Of a DNA stretch of 64,000 bases, positions 1 through 11,668 are shown in pieces (position 1 is the first letter of the stretch; the number at the start of each line of letters is the position of its first letter). The stretch covers positions 432,692 to 496,691 of the forward strand of contig JADDTR010000006.1 of the NCBI GenBank assembly GCA_015345905.1, in the 5' to 3' direction. The stretch comes from Aotearoamyces nothofagi. Lineage: Eukaryota; Ascomycota; Leotiomycetes; Leotiales; Tympanidaceae. The notes beneath the pieces are model-generated. The model was not told the origin of the DNA. It saw nothing but the letters and a program-made list of their open reading frames with translations, and made no database searches. A program made the position numbers and the translations under genes.

Positions 1-572
1 TGACGTGGGGTATTTTCGGCTTTCGAAGGCCCAGGCGTGTGCAACAGACTTTTTATCAGTATGAGGTGCTGATCAAAGCTTTAGCAGGATTCAAAACTGA
101 TTTACCTTCATAATATAACCAGAATTTAACTTAGAGGACTTTGAGATATAAGAATCATAGCCAAAACAAGACAATATCACCGACATCACGTGGCCTTGGC
201 TGATCCAAGATGTTTTGGACTTGAAGTTTCAATTCCATTCAGCACTGGAAATGTTTTTCACTATCGGCACATATCTGCTTTCAACCTCCATTTTCATATT
301 GATACTCGACGACAGGTCTGGTCAGTCATGTGTGAAGCTATTCCTAGTTGGTGAAGGTCGTTTATTGTCTCCTGAAGCCCAAGGCTACCAACTACAAATT
401 TCTATTTGCGATTTAATTCTCTCATCTCTTCCCACGCTATTGATATACATAGAGATCTCTTGTTAATATCTGACTGATCATCTTACCCTGATTTCAGTCT
501 GTCGTTTGTAATGCTTGTTCCAAAGAGGCATCTTTTGTACGCAGCCAGGCTGCTCCGAGCTGCTCCGACAAC
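1..572. other. Upstream intergenic region, no gene recognised
   Basis: No coding region is supported here. One 83-residue open frame on the plus strand is hydrophobic, but it begins at a TTG, lacks family resemblance and is probably chance. The segment presumably holds the promoter and 5' leader of the downstream gene. Confidence 0.5.
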
Positions 573-2945
573 ATGAACTGGACCGGCGGGCGACTGTCAC
601 GGCATTCTCGCAATTCCAATGGCTCACTGAAACAGTTACAAAAGCACCATTTTGCTAAAGCGCGCAACAATACACAAAACAGTTCTTCGAAAAGAAGCCT
701 AGCCAAGTGGTCAATCTTTGATAACGTCCCGGCTATCACCCGAACACAAACGCCGGCACTATCTTTGAATCCTCATAGTGAGGATAGCGGTGTTGTTAAT
801 AGGATATATTATAGTCCAGATCTTCTGGAAGATGGGGAGAAGCAACATAGGAGCCACGAAGCTATTGCAAACACCGAACCGAATTCCCGAGGCTGGGATA
901 ATAAGGCATCTTTGTTGCCGAAAGTATCATCAATCAATAACAAGAGCATCAAGAGCACGTACCAAGACGAAGATATTTTGGATGCAACGCCGCCACCAAT
1001 AAATTTTAAAAAGCGCAAGAATGAGTTCGCGGTTGATTCGATCGAAGGAGACGATGTCACGGACGAAGCCTTCGACATGAAACAGAGGAAGAAACGCATA
1101 CTACTCCAAAAGCAGGACTGGCTCGGCATGAGTATCCAGCGACCTATGCACCTCAAATTCGCACCACTCAATAATAATGAACAACTGGGACTGCGGCGCA
1201 TAATCCCTGATGGTCATGGAGCGAGGTACGGCGAAAAGAGGCCATCGAGGTTTACGTCTCCTTTCGCGCATCTGAGACAAGTTCAATGTCCTACTGATAA
1301 CTACCATAAAGCGCAAAATACGAGACGTAGTACATTTAGAGGGCCTGACGGCACTAGAAACAGTGTTAGGATTGTGATTGGTGGAAAGGAGGTGCGACGA
1401 GGAGTCAGCTCTAGTACTACACATGGAAGAGCTCTCCAAGAGCCCTTGCAGTCATCCCAAGTTAGCTCCTCCGATGTCATGCTTCTTGGCGGCGACGAAG
1501 CTAGGGAGCCGAATAAAACAGCCCACAGTAAACACAACCTATCTAATTCTAAAGTGAGATTGGCGAGCCAATCTCAAGCTTACGTGCCATCGAGGGATCC
1601 TCATGCCCATGGTCTTCACAGCCTATCGTCCGGGTATTTTGGGTCTCATGGGCCTAGCCGGGGACCTGCAGATGTACGGCGGATATCTCTTGGGCGGTCA
1701 AGAATAGACTCATATGAACTTCCGCTCCCAAGGACAAGACATGACAGTCTCATATTGTTCTCATCACCAGTAGCTTTACAGCACCCTGCACCACAGTCTT
1801 CACGAACTGCACGAGTACTACGGTCGACCCCTTCTGATACTGGAGAAACTACCGCCGCCCAAGTAGGCATAATACCGCCAGTTGTCCCTGCATCCCAAGT
1901 ATTAAATGATGAGATATGGAAGAGCTGGCTTATGCTGGCAAAAGACGAAGAGATAGACGGGGTTTCCCAGGATGAAGGACGTATTGGAGCTGAAGATAGT
2001 GGCGACGAAGATTCTCTCTATGCGCGTATTAGCCCAGGTATTAGCAATTTTACTCCTATCGCTATTCAGGACGGCCGACAAGATCAGTTAGACACCAGAA
2101 TATCTCTTCATAATGAAACTTTCAATGACCATAAGGATGACTCTATTGTAAGAATAAAATATCATACACTGCGGCCAGAAGGGAGCTTTACTGCCAAGCT
2201 CTGTACAAGTACAACCAGCTTTCAAGGGCAAGATGTTCCTTCAAGAACGAGGCTTGAACAGAAGGAAGGTTTTTCTGTACTCTCCCGACAGCCGCCAGTC
2301 TCAAAATTCGCCAGACAAGATGACCCGGATGCAATCTGGAAGAAATTTATTTTCACTAGCGACAGCGACAGCGATGAGGAAGAGGATGGGGCGATTGCTA
2401 AACCGCAAAGCGTTCTAAGAAATAACTTGCAAAACCACACACACCAAAGTCAGACATCGTCACTGCTTGTTTATCCATCTACTGAAGCAAGTCCCGGTAT
2501 CCAATTAGACAACTCAACATTAAATTACATAGAAGCTGCGCCCACACCCAGCGATACACAGAACTTAGTTCCAAATAACAGCTCAGTTCTTGGAGATTAC
2601 TCGATGTATGCTACGCAAGGCTCGAAGCTATCCTCTGAAACTTCTGGTAGCTGTCCCGTCTCTAATTCTATCATTACTCAAGTACCGCCACGGCAGAATG
2701 ATGCTCTGCATTCTTCAGGAGCCGACTCTTTACGAAGAAGGAAGATCGTGTTCACGAAGCCTATCCCATACAAGGGGCGGGCTAGCAGCTCTGAGATAAT
2801 AGCAGCAGAGGAGCCTGTTTATATTGGGAAACGATCGATGAACAGGAAAGACCGCATGGACGGCACATCGAGGTTGGGAAGAGTGGAGAAAGATATTTAT
2901 AGTGTAGAGGACTCGGATGATATTGAGTCAATTGAGGATGATTGA
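573..2945 (+). CDS. Uncharacterised fungal protein with conserved MNWTGG N-terminus, disordered
   Basis: A single-exon frame of 790 residues. The N-terminus (Met-Asn-Trp-Thr-Gly-Gly, then basic residues and a short motif around residues 27-31, HFAKA) resembles the start of a group of Pezizomycotina proteins of unknown function that I recall; this was not checked by search. The rest is low complexity: rich in Ser, Gln, Asn and charged residues, with an acidic SDSDSDEEED patch near residue 595 and another acidic stretch at the C-terminus. There is no signal peptide and no membrane segment. Basic clusters (for example KKRK near residue 145) could serve as nuclear signals, which is inference. The start ATG opens the conserved motif, so the start is well supported. 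Function unknown. Confidence 0.8.
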   Translation: MNWTGGRLSRHSRNSNGSLKQLQKHHFAKARNNTQNSSSKRSLAKWSIFDNVPAITRTQTPALSLNPHSEDSGVVNRIYYSPDLLEDGEKQHRSHEAIANTEPNSRGWDNKASLLPKVSSINNKSIKSTYQDEDILDATPPPINFKKRKNEFAVDSIEGDDVTDEAFDMKQRKKRILLQKQDWLGMSIQRPMHLKFAPLNNNEQLGLRRIIPDGHGARYGEKRPSRFTSPFAHLRQVQCPTDNYHKAQNTRRSTFRGPDGTRNSVRIVIGGKEVRRGVSSSTTHGRALQEPLQSSQVSSSDVMLLGGDEAREPNKTAHSKHNLSNSKVRLASQSQAYVPSRDPHAHGLHSLSSGYFGSHGPSRGPADVRRISLGRSRIDSYELPLPRTRHDSLILFSSPVALQHPAPQSSRTARVLRSTPSDTGETTAAQVGIIPPVVPASQVLNDEIWKSWLMLAKDEEIDGVSQDEGRIGAEDSGDEDSLYARISPGISNFTPIAIQDGRQDQLDTRISLHNETFNDHKDDSIVRIKYHTLRPEGSFTAKLCTSTTSFQGQDVPSRTRLEQKEGFSVLSRQPPVSKFARQDDPDAIWKKFIFTSDSDSDEEEDGAIAKPQSVLRNNLQNHTHQSQTSSLLVYPSTEASPGIQLDNSTLNYIEAAPTPSDTQNLVPNNSSVLGDYSMYATQGSKLSSETSGSCPVSNSIITQVPPRQNDALHSSGADSLRRRKIVFTKPIPYKGRASSSEIIAAEEPVYIGKRSMNRKDRMDGTSRLGRVEKDIYSVEDSDDIESIEDD

Positions 2946-3260
2946 GAAACATACTGCTATAAGTTCTCAACGGATTCATCTTTGCTGGACCTGTTGGATC
3001 TTCTACATTAAGATGCATGGTCAGTTAGCCACAATGAACTGTGTCCACAATTCAGAGACTGATGAGTCTTATTCTTGGTAAATGTGACTGTGATCTTTAG
3101 CTTAGATCCTCAGAGGAGTTCATCACGAAGTTTGAAGGCGACCACGAAGCTAAATAGAGATATAGGTCAAGACACAACATAGTTATATTTATTTCTACGG
3201 TTATAAAACCGAGACAGCAAATTAGAGCCTTTCCCCTAAGCTTACAAATGAGCTCCCAAA
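2946..3260. other. 3' spacer between convergent genes
   Basis: About 315 bases between the stop codons of two tail-to-tail genes. It should contain both 3' UTRs. No other element is evident. Confidence 0.5.
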
Positions 3261-4855
3261 TCAAGTCCGTTCACGCCCCCAGACAGCCTTGGCATCAACG
3301 TTCCGCTCCTGGCAGTACTTCTCAACTTCCTTCTTCAAAGTATCACGCTGGATATACATGACCTCCATGATATCCTCACAACCAGGAAGCTTTCTGTCAT
3401 ACTTATCATAGACAGCCGCCATAGCATCTGTGACAGCCATCAACTGATTGGGCAACCATGTGACGATAGGGCTCCCTCCTGTTGCGGTCGGATGGCTTGT
3501 CTTCTTCAGGATATACTCGCGCGTGAAGCACCAGTGACGCCAGCGGAAATCACGGACTTGGTTCAAAGTGTGGAGATATAACGCTGCAGAGGATGGAGAA
3601 GATAGGGCATACGATTTCAGGTTTGCTTCGATGGCGCGGTCTTTCACCCACTCAAGGAACTCCCGGTGGTTACCCGGGCGGTAGGAGCGGAAGTCCTGTA
3701 GGATGGATGTTAAGGGCGTATCGGGCATGGTGATCTGCAGTAGATTATCACAAAGTGGGATCTATATGCTGTCAATAACTAATCTCCGAATGATGGGAGG
3801 GAAAATAACATACCATGCTATCATTCGCCCCAGATTCGCCACGGAAGGACATCGGCTCTTCAGAGACGCCCTCATAGATAACGCCGTGTGGGAACATACT
3901 CTGCGATGTGATTCCGAAAATAAAGGTACGGAAAGAGTTATAATCTCCCGGTTTACTCTTACCCCACATACCTCGCAACGAGTCAATTTCAGGCGTCTAA
4001 ACAGTGAGAGAAACTTGGAATGGAAATGAAAAGGGTGGGCTTGACTGACTCTCCATGACTTTGTTGACTTTGATCATGCTTTGTACGACCTTTTCTAGTC
4101 CGTTGTTAAATGCTTCACGATCATCCTTGGCACATGCCTCGAGAGCGGAGACGACGCCGTCGACCAGAGGCCCTGAGTTTTGTACCATATCTACGTGGAC
4201 AAGTACAAATCCAGCTTCAGAGGAAGTTGGGTCGAGTCCATGCTCAAATGCACGGATGAGACGAAGATTAGAGTATTCCAACCCAGCCGTTGGATCTTCC
4301 AGCCGGTAGTTGAAGAGTGCGTAAGATCCAGCATACTCCATGAACGGCTTGAAGCCAGCTCTATCACAATTAGTAGGTCTCTCAAGTATTATATTTGTAT
4401 TCTTACAGTTTAGCACATCTAGAGATTGGAAGCGCAACAACGGAAGGCAATGTCTGCCGACCAAGCCCGTAGCTTTCGCCGTTCATGTATCTCTCATGGC
4501 ACGGTTCGAGTAGATAAGCGGAGGCTAAAAAGGAGTAATCGCGATAGAGGGCATTCATCAATGGTAGATCGTCTCTGTACTTATCGATGGCGCTAGTGAG
4601 ATCAGGGAGCTCTTTGAGTACTGTCTCACCGAGTGTGCACGTGGCTAGGAGACCTGGGGAGCCCTCTGCGGTCTTGATGGGCATACGGCTCAGGATTGAC
4701 TCGAGGACCTCGAACTCGGATGGGAGATTAATAATGGGCTCTTGCCGGGGAAGGAACCCACGTGCCGTGGAGACCATGAAAGCAGGAAGTCGCCTATCAT
4801 CTGGCCTCGTGTCACGGAGGACGTTGAAGGATGGAGAAGCTCCTATAGGCCCCAT
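3261..4855 (-). CDS. Indoleamine 2,3-dioxygenase
   Basis: Haem enzyme that opens the indole ring of L-tryptophan to N-formylkynurenine, the entry step of the kynurenine/NAD route. Exons by splice signals and phase: 4855-4407, 4360-4050, 3971-3814 and 3734-3261, giving 463 residues, a usual length for fungal members. Introns are 46, 78 and 79 bases. Family features are clear: a PLM-ALYRDYSFLAS region near residue 110, AGFKPFMEYAGSYALFNY after the first junction, FRTFIFG, then FRGESGANDS, and a C-terminal block with the probable proximal haem His in FRWRHWCF (about residue 373) followed by HPTATGGSP. The ATG at 4855 opens the conserved start. The gene converges on the 573-2945 gene. Ascomycetes often carry several IDO paralogues, so which one this is cannot be decided here. 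Confidence 0.93.
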
Positions 4856-6340
4856 AGCTAAAATACGAAATGTCTACGCAGATGGTATTTTGGAGTGTGC
4901 AAAGATGGCCAGCGCTCAAGATGGTTTTGGGGGATAGAAAATATCCTGTGGGAATGTGGGCGCTGAAAGCCAATTTAAGGACACGATGAGGCCGGATTCT
5001 TTCCGGCCTCTGGATATTCAGCAGGATCTGATGACCACATTGAGTTTAATCTCAAATTGCACCGACGAAATAGACTGCAGATAGCCTCGCCCATGACAAT
5101 GGGTCCGAATATCGCAATACGACTGGATTTAGACTCGACATTGAGAAAGATGACGCCTCCGAAGCAGAAGGGGATAGATACTTACGAGTCGGATTCGCGC
5201 TGCCACTGAAAAGACAGAATTTCTATTGAACGAAGACTGAAATAGAAATATAGAATGGTGGAGAATGTAGGAACTTATGTTAAAACCTTACCATCAGACC
5301 CTGATAGTATCGAGCGAAATTTGGTCAAGGAATAGTATACTCTACCTCTTTATTTAGAGGGGTTTGATGAGGAAGTTCGCCATCACATCGCAACCGCTTC
5401 TGTCATGTCTCTTCCCCGCGTCGTGTGATTGGAGAGTTGGCCGGAACAGGAGCGCTGCGGGGCCAGCGTACGGTGGCACCGGCACGTGCCAGACGATAAT
5501 ACGGAATCGAGAATAGCTGGATGTGTAGAGTAAACAGAGAATAAAACAGAGAATAAAGCATAGAATAAAACATAGAATATTAAGTTAATAATTTATTGTA
5601 ATATAATCATGTCGATTCTTGTGTACGATGCGCTCGTGACGTGTGCAGAGTCGCTAATAATATGAGCCTTGGGAGCATTCTTCCGGCTACAGCAGCCCAG
5701 CCCGCCTTGCACCCATCGTGCTCGCCCGTGTACGGAAGTCCTTTGGGGAATCTAGCAACACGTCCGGCCTGTACATAGTAAAATATCGAACCTGGAATAT
5801 CTAGGGGTTCCAGATCGTCTTCTCACAGCGCGATCCAAAAGGTAAGGTTCAGGACGACGTGGCCCAGCTCAAGCCAAAAGCGCATTGTCAAACTCGCTCC
5901 AGAGTACGGCCCTGCATCTTTTCGAGAGCAAATTTACTACTTTAAAAACAAAATGTATAGGCCTTCTACGGATTACCATTACTATTACTGATGGTATAGA
6001 TTGTATTACTCTATGATATGAGCTGAAGCCTGACAGGCACTTCAATCCTTGCATTCCTGTTCAGCCAAAACCTTCTGCTGGACTACATGACCGTGATGGC
6101 GCCAATGGAAATGCTTGCTTACTGGGGGGCCAGCTGCATCTTCAGCTCATCGCACAGCGTCTTGCATAAACCACGGTACCATTCAAGAAGGCGGTGCCAA
6201 GGGTAAATCAACTCAAGTTTTCATTCTATCTTCGTCTCCATCGCTGCCTTTCTCAATGTTGCCTTCATGATCTCGAGGACGTCGCAGATGCTTCATCTCT
6301 CCTCTTGTTAGATGCCGAGATCAACCATTGCATTCTTCCT
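4856..6340. other. Intergenic region between divergent genes, with AT-rich repeat
   Basis: About 1.5 kb holding the promoter of the dioxygenase gene (left) and of the Cys-rich surface protein (right). Open frames here are short and unconvincing. A degenerate direct repeat with units like AGAATAAAACAG lies at about 5527-5580. The 5.6-6.05 kb part looks like decayed non-coding sequence; no element was identified. Confidence 0.45.
5527..5580. repeat. Degenerate AT-rich short tandem repeat
   Basis: Four imperfect units of roughly 13 bases related to AGAATAAAACAG follow one another. Confidence 0.6.
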
Positions 6341-7581
6341 ATGATCGGGCTGTGCAGCACTGTTATTGGTGCAATAATGACTGCAGTGGTTGTCGCACAA
6401 TATGGGGCTATCCCGGAACTTGAGAATGGCTTCAGTCCTAGATATTTCCAAGGATCGCTGCCCCATTTGGCAAAGAGACAATCCAATGCTTGTCCATCCG
6501 CAGGTCAGCATAGCTGTGAGCTTTCTCTATTCTGCACATCACTCCTGTAGCTGATAACATTATTTGATCAGGCCAAGATATCAACTATCCTGCAATATGT
6601 TGCGATGACGATCACTATTGCTTTGTCGATGCGCAAGCATCACCTCAATGCTGCGCCATAGGCAATATCTGCAATTCTCCCTGTCCTCTCTCCCAGTTTC
6701 TCAGCGTTAGCACTGAAGCTGTCAGCGGTACTACCACTACCGAATCTGCCTGCTATCCTCGACCATGCTCAGCCACCAGTGCCTTCCAATGCGCTTCTTC
6801 CTTTGGAGCTGGCTGCTGCTCTCTGGGGTTCGCATGCGGCACAAGTACTTGCGTATCTACCGCCTCTCCTCGCGCAACTACAGTGGTGTCAATAGTACCT
6901 AGTGGATGTACCACGGGACAGTTCAGCTGTGCATCCTCGATTGGAGGTGGTTGTTGTAATAATGGCGATAGTTGTACATCGAGTGTGGGCTCCAAAGATA
7001 CAGCCCTTCTCTGTGCGGGCAGCACGTCTGCGCCATCAGCTCTCAGAACTGGCTCGAACGGTGCTCTTAGCGGAAATCTCACAGAAGTCTCCCGTTCCCG
7101 TGACGGTCTCTCGACAGGTGCAAAAGCTGGCATTGGCGTTGGCATAGGGTTAGGCGCACTTCTAATAATTGCTTTTACAACGTGGTTCTGCCTAAATCGA
7201 CGTCGAGCGGCCCGCCATAGCGGCGTGGAAAGAAACCAGATGTCGGAATCGCCATCGGGAGCCGATCCAGGAGTGTCGAGTGCAGGCATGTCAGAGCCAT
7301 CTGGGCGAAGATCAAGACCAGAAGCAACGACGGATTATTTTGGTCCGCATGCGACTTCGGGCCCTTATACGGAGACTGGAACCAACCCTGGAGAGGCGCC
7401 GACAAGGGGAGTACCTCTAAATCCTGATGTGCCAGGAGATATTGTACCTGCCGTTGAAATAGGTCATTCAACAGAGCATTCTAACGTCACTTCGCCTGGT
7501 GAATCGGGCGTGTCAGGCTTAAAGCAAGAATATTGGAAGTCTCTTCCAGAGACTACGGAGGATAGGGTTGAATTGCCTTGA
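6341..7581 (+). CDS. Cys-rich single-pass cell-surface protein
   Basis: Two exons, 6341-6503 and 6572-7581 (intron 68 bases), giving 390 residues. The ATG at 6341 was chosen because it opens a plausible signal peptide (hydrophobic residues 1-22). The same frame is open back to 6194, so a longer start is possible. A dibasic KR just before QSNACPS may be a Kex2 site. The outer part has paired-cysteine modules (ICCDDDHYC, QCCAIGNIC, AGCCSLGFAC, GGCCNNGDSC) separated by Ser/Thr linkers. A membrane segment of about 20 residues (AGIGVGIGLGALLIIAFTTW) precedes an RRR stop-transfer sequence and a disordered cytoplasmic tail. The layout resembles fungal wall-stress-sensor-like or Cys-rich surface proteins, but no WSC domain is obvious. 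Ligand and function unknown. Confidence 0.78.
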
Positions 7582-7769
7582 TCAAGCATGTCTAAATTGG
7601 ATGAATCAGAACATCCGCTAACTAAAAATAGCACCAGCAGCAATGCCAGCGCTTTGTTAATATTACATTCGCCTCCATAGTATTACAATATTACAGACCC
7701 AGAAGCTTCCATATCCTAACTCCAAATAACCACTTGGGCTCCAAAGCTTCCCCAGGAGACTGAATGAAA

Positions 7770-8714
7770 TCAGCATACGACCCCTCCAAATGGAGCACTC
7801 TCTCTCAGATCTGAAACCAAGTCGTCTACACTACTCAAATGCCGTCCAAGCAATGCCTGTTTTTCGGTCGTACTCCTTGTGTCTAGGCTCCCGCTATCCG
7901 CTCTCCTTCTTCCACCATCCACGTCCGTAGAACGATTGAAAGCTCCCGCAAGCTTGCTTGGGCTTCGCTGGAGCATGGCTGGCACCGATGCCGTTGCGCT
8001 CGCGCTCGGGATAGACGGTGTCTCAGGCATGAGGTAGAAGTATAGGAATTCAACAAGCTTGAGTTTAACCTCGCGACTTGTGGAACGAGATTTGAAGAGG
8101 GACGTGACAGTTAGAAGGCCGTCAAGCGCCTCGAAAGTACGTGTATTTTGTGGGGTCTCCAGGAGTGCGCATACGAGAGTAAGAAGAGTGGCGGATTGGA
8201 TTGCGGGACAATTGACAGGTTCCAGAAGGTCGAGCAGATGCTGCCACGAGGTATTGTCAGTTTATTATTTCAAAAGAAGTTGATTGCAGGGAAGACGGAC
8301 ATTCATGTATATCTCTCGTGAAAATAATGACCTTGATGGCGGATGCAACAAAAGTATTCCCTGAATCAGGTCTAGATTCGCCAAAATGAGAAGGTCATTC
8401 TGCCCATCATTGGTCTTCCCAAGCAGACGATCAAGACAATTAACCAGTCTCAGTGCAACATTCCACTCGAATCCCTCCTGCAGCTTAAAGAACTCTCGAA
8501 AAGCAGGATCTCCTCCGAGTTCGCTGAGCTGTTTGCGTGTCGGCGGTTCCCTGCCGGGATCGTTGATCATGGATCGACGCTTATCAGCAAGGGTGCTATG
8601 CTTCGAGAGACAGATTTGTGCAAGCAGTCCTTCGACTTGTCGCAAGCCTTTCCGAATCTTGCCACCATCGTAGGAGGAGAGGTTATCGAAGGAAAGCGAG
8701 AGTAATGCCTCCAT
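7770..8714 (-). CDS. cdc14: Septation initiation network protein Cdc14 (Sid1 partner, not the phosphatase)
   Basis: Two exons, 8714-8301 and 8240-7770 (intron 60 bases), give 294 residues. The N-terminus MEALLSLSFDNLSSYDGGKIRKGLRQVEG, with later blocks FREFFKLQEGFEWNVALRL, LDLIQGILLLHPPSRSLF and, across the junction, HLLDLLEPVNCPAIQSA, matches the fungal SIN-component Cdc14 family (Pfam Cdc14). In fission yeast this protein binds kinase Sid1 at the spindle pole body in the cascade that triggers septation. The start at 8714 was preferred over an upstream in-frame codon because it opens the conserved motif. The donor is a weak GTCCGT, but the phase and the joined protein fit. The Ser-rich tail is probably disordered. 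Confidence 0.92.
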
Positions 8715-9231
8715 TGAATGTGATGTGATACTGCTTTCGCTGGCTAATGTGAAACAACGGAACAAGAAAAAGGAATACAGCGAGAGCAATTGTTAATACA
8801 GAAGATTGAATGGGAGTTCTGATGTCATAGGAAGGATGAGAAAGTGTGATAGATGTATTTGTCAATGTCGAGTTACGCATGCTGGGAAGGTAACAGAACG
8901 GCGTTGGCATAGCAGCAGCCAGGGCGGTGGCAGAATCTCCAGAGAAATGCTAGCCTATGCATCAGGAATAGCTTGGCACGAGTGATCCCCTACCCGGGGC
9001 CTAGGCATGGCTGTGGCGTCTAGGGCACGAGGTAAGCCTTATTAAAACGAAAACTTTGCGCACTTGTACAGTGCTGCTGGGTCTATGCCATGCTATGCCA
9101 TGCTATGCCATGCTATGTAAAGGCTACTACCTCAAACCAGAATGTGGTTGTCTGGCGTAAAACGATAACATGAGGCTCGGGCGATCTGATCAGTGAGACA
9201 CACGTCATCTATAAGGCCATCTTCACGTGCG
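8715..9231. promoter_or_regulatory. Divergent promoter region with 10-bp tandem repeat
   Basis: Shared upstream region of the Cdc14 gene (left) and the GGPP synthase gene (right). At 9083-9117 a 10-base unit, TGCTATGCCA, is repeated about 3.5 times without change. No TATA box is convincing. Confidence 0.4.
9083..9117. repeat. Tandem repeat, 10-base unit TGCTATGCCA
   Basis: About 3.5 exact copies, 115-150 bases upstream of the first candidate ATG of the GGPP synthase gene. Confidence 0.9.
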
Positions 9232-10767
9232 ATGCATATCTCGGCGCTTCCACCATGCACAAACGAGTGGTGCGCTATACGAAGCTCTAGTTACAGCGAA
9301 GCCTTAGTGGGTTATTATCGCCACTCCACCTCACTCAACTGCGATAATGCCACGGCCGATTCTACAACTGCATCATTTACACGACACCATCTAGCTGTCG
9401 CCAGTATTCTGCGACGCATGTCTGCTGGGCTGCAACACTGGCGCACCAGAACTTCGCGAATCCATATCCCCAACGAAAATCAGGCAGTGGTCCTCAAGGC
9501 GCATCTGGGGTACTACAACCTTCAGCAAGACCGCGTGCTGCAGAGAACAACTTCTCTAAAAGCAATCACGAACATGGTGTCGGAAGGCCTCCGCTTGCCG
9601 AACGCAATCCCACCTCGCACATCCTCAACAGCTCACATCAGCCTCAACAATACCCCACCCAAGCCAGTCCTGTGTCCCGTCTCAGAAGGCGACTGGATTT
9701 CTCAACGCAAACTCAACACCTCGGACCCTACAGCTCAGCCGGGTTCCTCTCCCGATCCGTCGAGATACAACAAGAATGACCTTGCCTTCCACGGCCGCAG
9801 CTCATGGTCCAGCGAGAAGGAGAAGATCCTCTTCGGGCCATATGACTACCTCTTCTCACATCCCGGAAAGGATATACGAGCGCAACTAATTGCGGCATTC
9901 AACGAATGGCTTGAAGTACCTCCAGAGTCTCTGGCCATAATCACGAAAGTCGTCGGCATGCTACACACAGCTTCATTACTTGTAGATGACGTAGAAGATT
10001 CCAGTCTACTAAGAAGGGGGTTACCGGTCGCACACAGCATATTTGGCACAGCACAAACGATCAACTCTGCGAATTATGTATACTTCTGCGCACTACAGGA
10101 ACTACAGAAGTTAGGGAATAACAAGGCGATTATCATATATACAGAAGAGCTGTTGAATTTGCATAGAGGACAAGGAATGGATTTATTCTGGAGGGATACT
10201 TTGACATGTCCTAGCGAGGATGACTATCTGGAGATGGTTGGCAATAAGACCGGAGGCCTCTTCAGGTTGGCAGTTAAGCTTATGCAGGCCGAGAGCAAGA
10301 GCACAAGGTATGACATGGCCGCATAGTCATTCATGCCAGTTCATGGCTGTCCTCCTAACACACTTAACAGAGACTGCGTTCCCCTCGTCAATCTTATCGG
10401 CATTATCTTTCAGATCCAAGACGATTACCTCAATCTCCGGTCACCGGTCTACTCTTCAAATAAGGGTCTCTGTGAAGATCTGACGGAAGGGAAATTCTCA
10501 TTTCCGATTATACATTCCATACGTGCAAGGCCCGACGACCTACAACTTTTGAACATCCTCAAGCAGAAGACTACAAACGAGGAGGTTAAGAGATACGCAG
10601 TCAAATATATGGAGGCCACAGGCAGTTTCGAATACTGTCGGAAAGTGCTTGAGACCCTGACTGAGAGGGCGAGGAAGCTGATTAATGAAGTGGACGGCGG
10701 GGAAGCAAATGGTCTCAAAACTGGCGTGGCAAAGATACTGGAGAAAATGGTGGTTGAACAAGCTTGA
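9232..10767 (+). CDS. Geranylgeranyl diphosphate synthase
   Basis: Trans-prenyltransferase that makes C20 GGPP from IPP and allylic diphosphates, feeding protein prenylation, carotenoids and diterpenes. Exons are 9232-10307 and 10371-10767 (intron 63 bases, junction in Arg of the STR-DCVPL sequence). The first Asp-rich motif is DDVED (in [15 protein letters not shown]), the second lies in [29 protein letters not shown] and [21 protein letters not shown] are typical of fungal GGPP synthases, probably the housekeeping enzyme. The start is uncertain: the frame is open from 9193, and ATGs lie at 9232, 9418 and 9574. Homology begins near 9790. The 9574 start (purine at -3, G at +4) gives 376 residues; the 9232 start gives 490. 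Confidence 0.9.
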
Positions 10768-11351
10768 TATTCCAGCATTATGATGCTTTTGACGCTATTG
10801 AGCGAATGATATAGGCGCAGGTTCGGGGCTGTAATGATATCCACTGGTTGGAAACAGGATACTCGGGGAAGAAGGCTTTCTACCCCCAGTATATAGCATA
10901 ATAAAGCATAATTTCACCTCTCAATCATGTCTCAAAGATTTATGTGCCCTTTTGAACTTCATATACCAAACTTTAAAACATGATGGATGTTGCATTTATA
11001 GAGTATTCTAAGGAGTTGTATACACTGATTAATAATGTACCAGTATATACAACTACGGTCCTCACCCATTACCTGTAATTGTATACAAAGTTTACATTTT
11101 TTTTTTATATTACTATGACGGCGATGGGGATATCTACCACGCTGCCCAGTGAGTTCGTCTTCTTAAGTTAGTCACTCAGCAGTGAGTATACTGTTATCCG
11201 TTCGGTCTACAAACGAAACAAAAGTCTACGACCTCAAAAATAGCACGAAGGGTTTATAATTACACATGCGGGTGATGTTACTATATTGTAAAAAATCTCG
11301 GAGCAGATACTCTTCGATCTAAGAACTTCTCGAAATCTATCTATCTGTATT

Positions 11352-11668
11352 ATACTATCCCCCCCCCCCCCCCTAAATAATCTTGGACCGGGGGGTTTGC
11401 CTAAGATAGAATCAAGGGTACAACCAGGACATAGACTGGGAGCTGAACCAGTGAAATTGCTCGTATCGAATGGTCGGGAAACAGCACGAGTCTCGTCAGG
11501 GCCCATGAGGGTGCCGATACCCAAAAAGACACGTAGCCTCACGTAGCCTTATGATGTTATTGGCGGAATTCTCTTGTTTTATACCCTGGCACCTACTCAG
11601 ATTTACCCTCGAAGAAAACCCCCCGGTCCAAGATTATTTAAGGGGGGGGGGGGGGGGGGGGTAGTATT
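11352..11668. mobile_element. MITE-like element capped by poly-C / poly-G inverted repeats
   Basis: The left arm is ATACTA, then 15 C (11359-11373), then TAAATAATCTTGGACC and six G. The right arm, read in reverse complement, is ATACTA, then 20 C (complement of G at 11642-11661), then TTAAATAATCTTGGACC and six G. The arms are about 45-50 bases and nearly identical apart from C-tract length. The 220-base interior has no coding capacity, so this is a non-autonomous element or a decayed remnant. A related shorter copy lies at about 12085-12224. Confidence 0.7.

Noticed and set aside
215-466. Small hydrophobic plus-strand frame
   Set aside because: Begins with TTG, no conserved features, and no splice signals linking it to a gene.
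7770-8714. Cdc14 phosphatase
   Set aside because: No dual-specificity phosphatase signature (HC-x5-R); the motifs are those of the unrelated SIN component of the same name.
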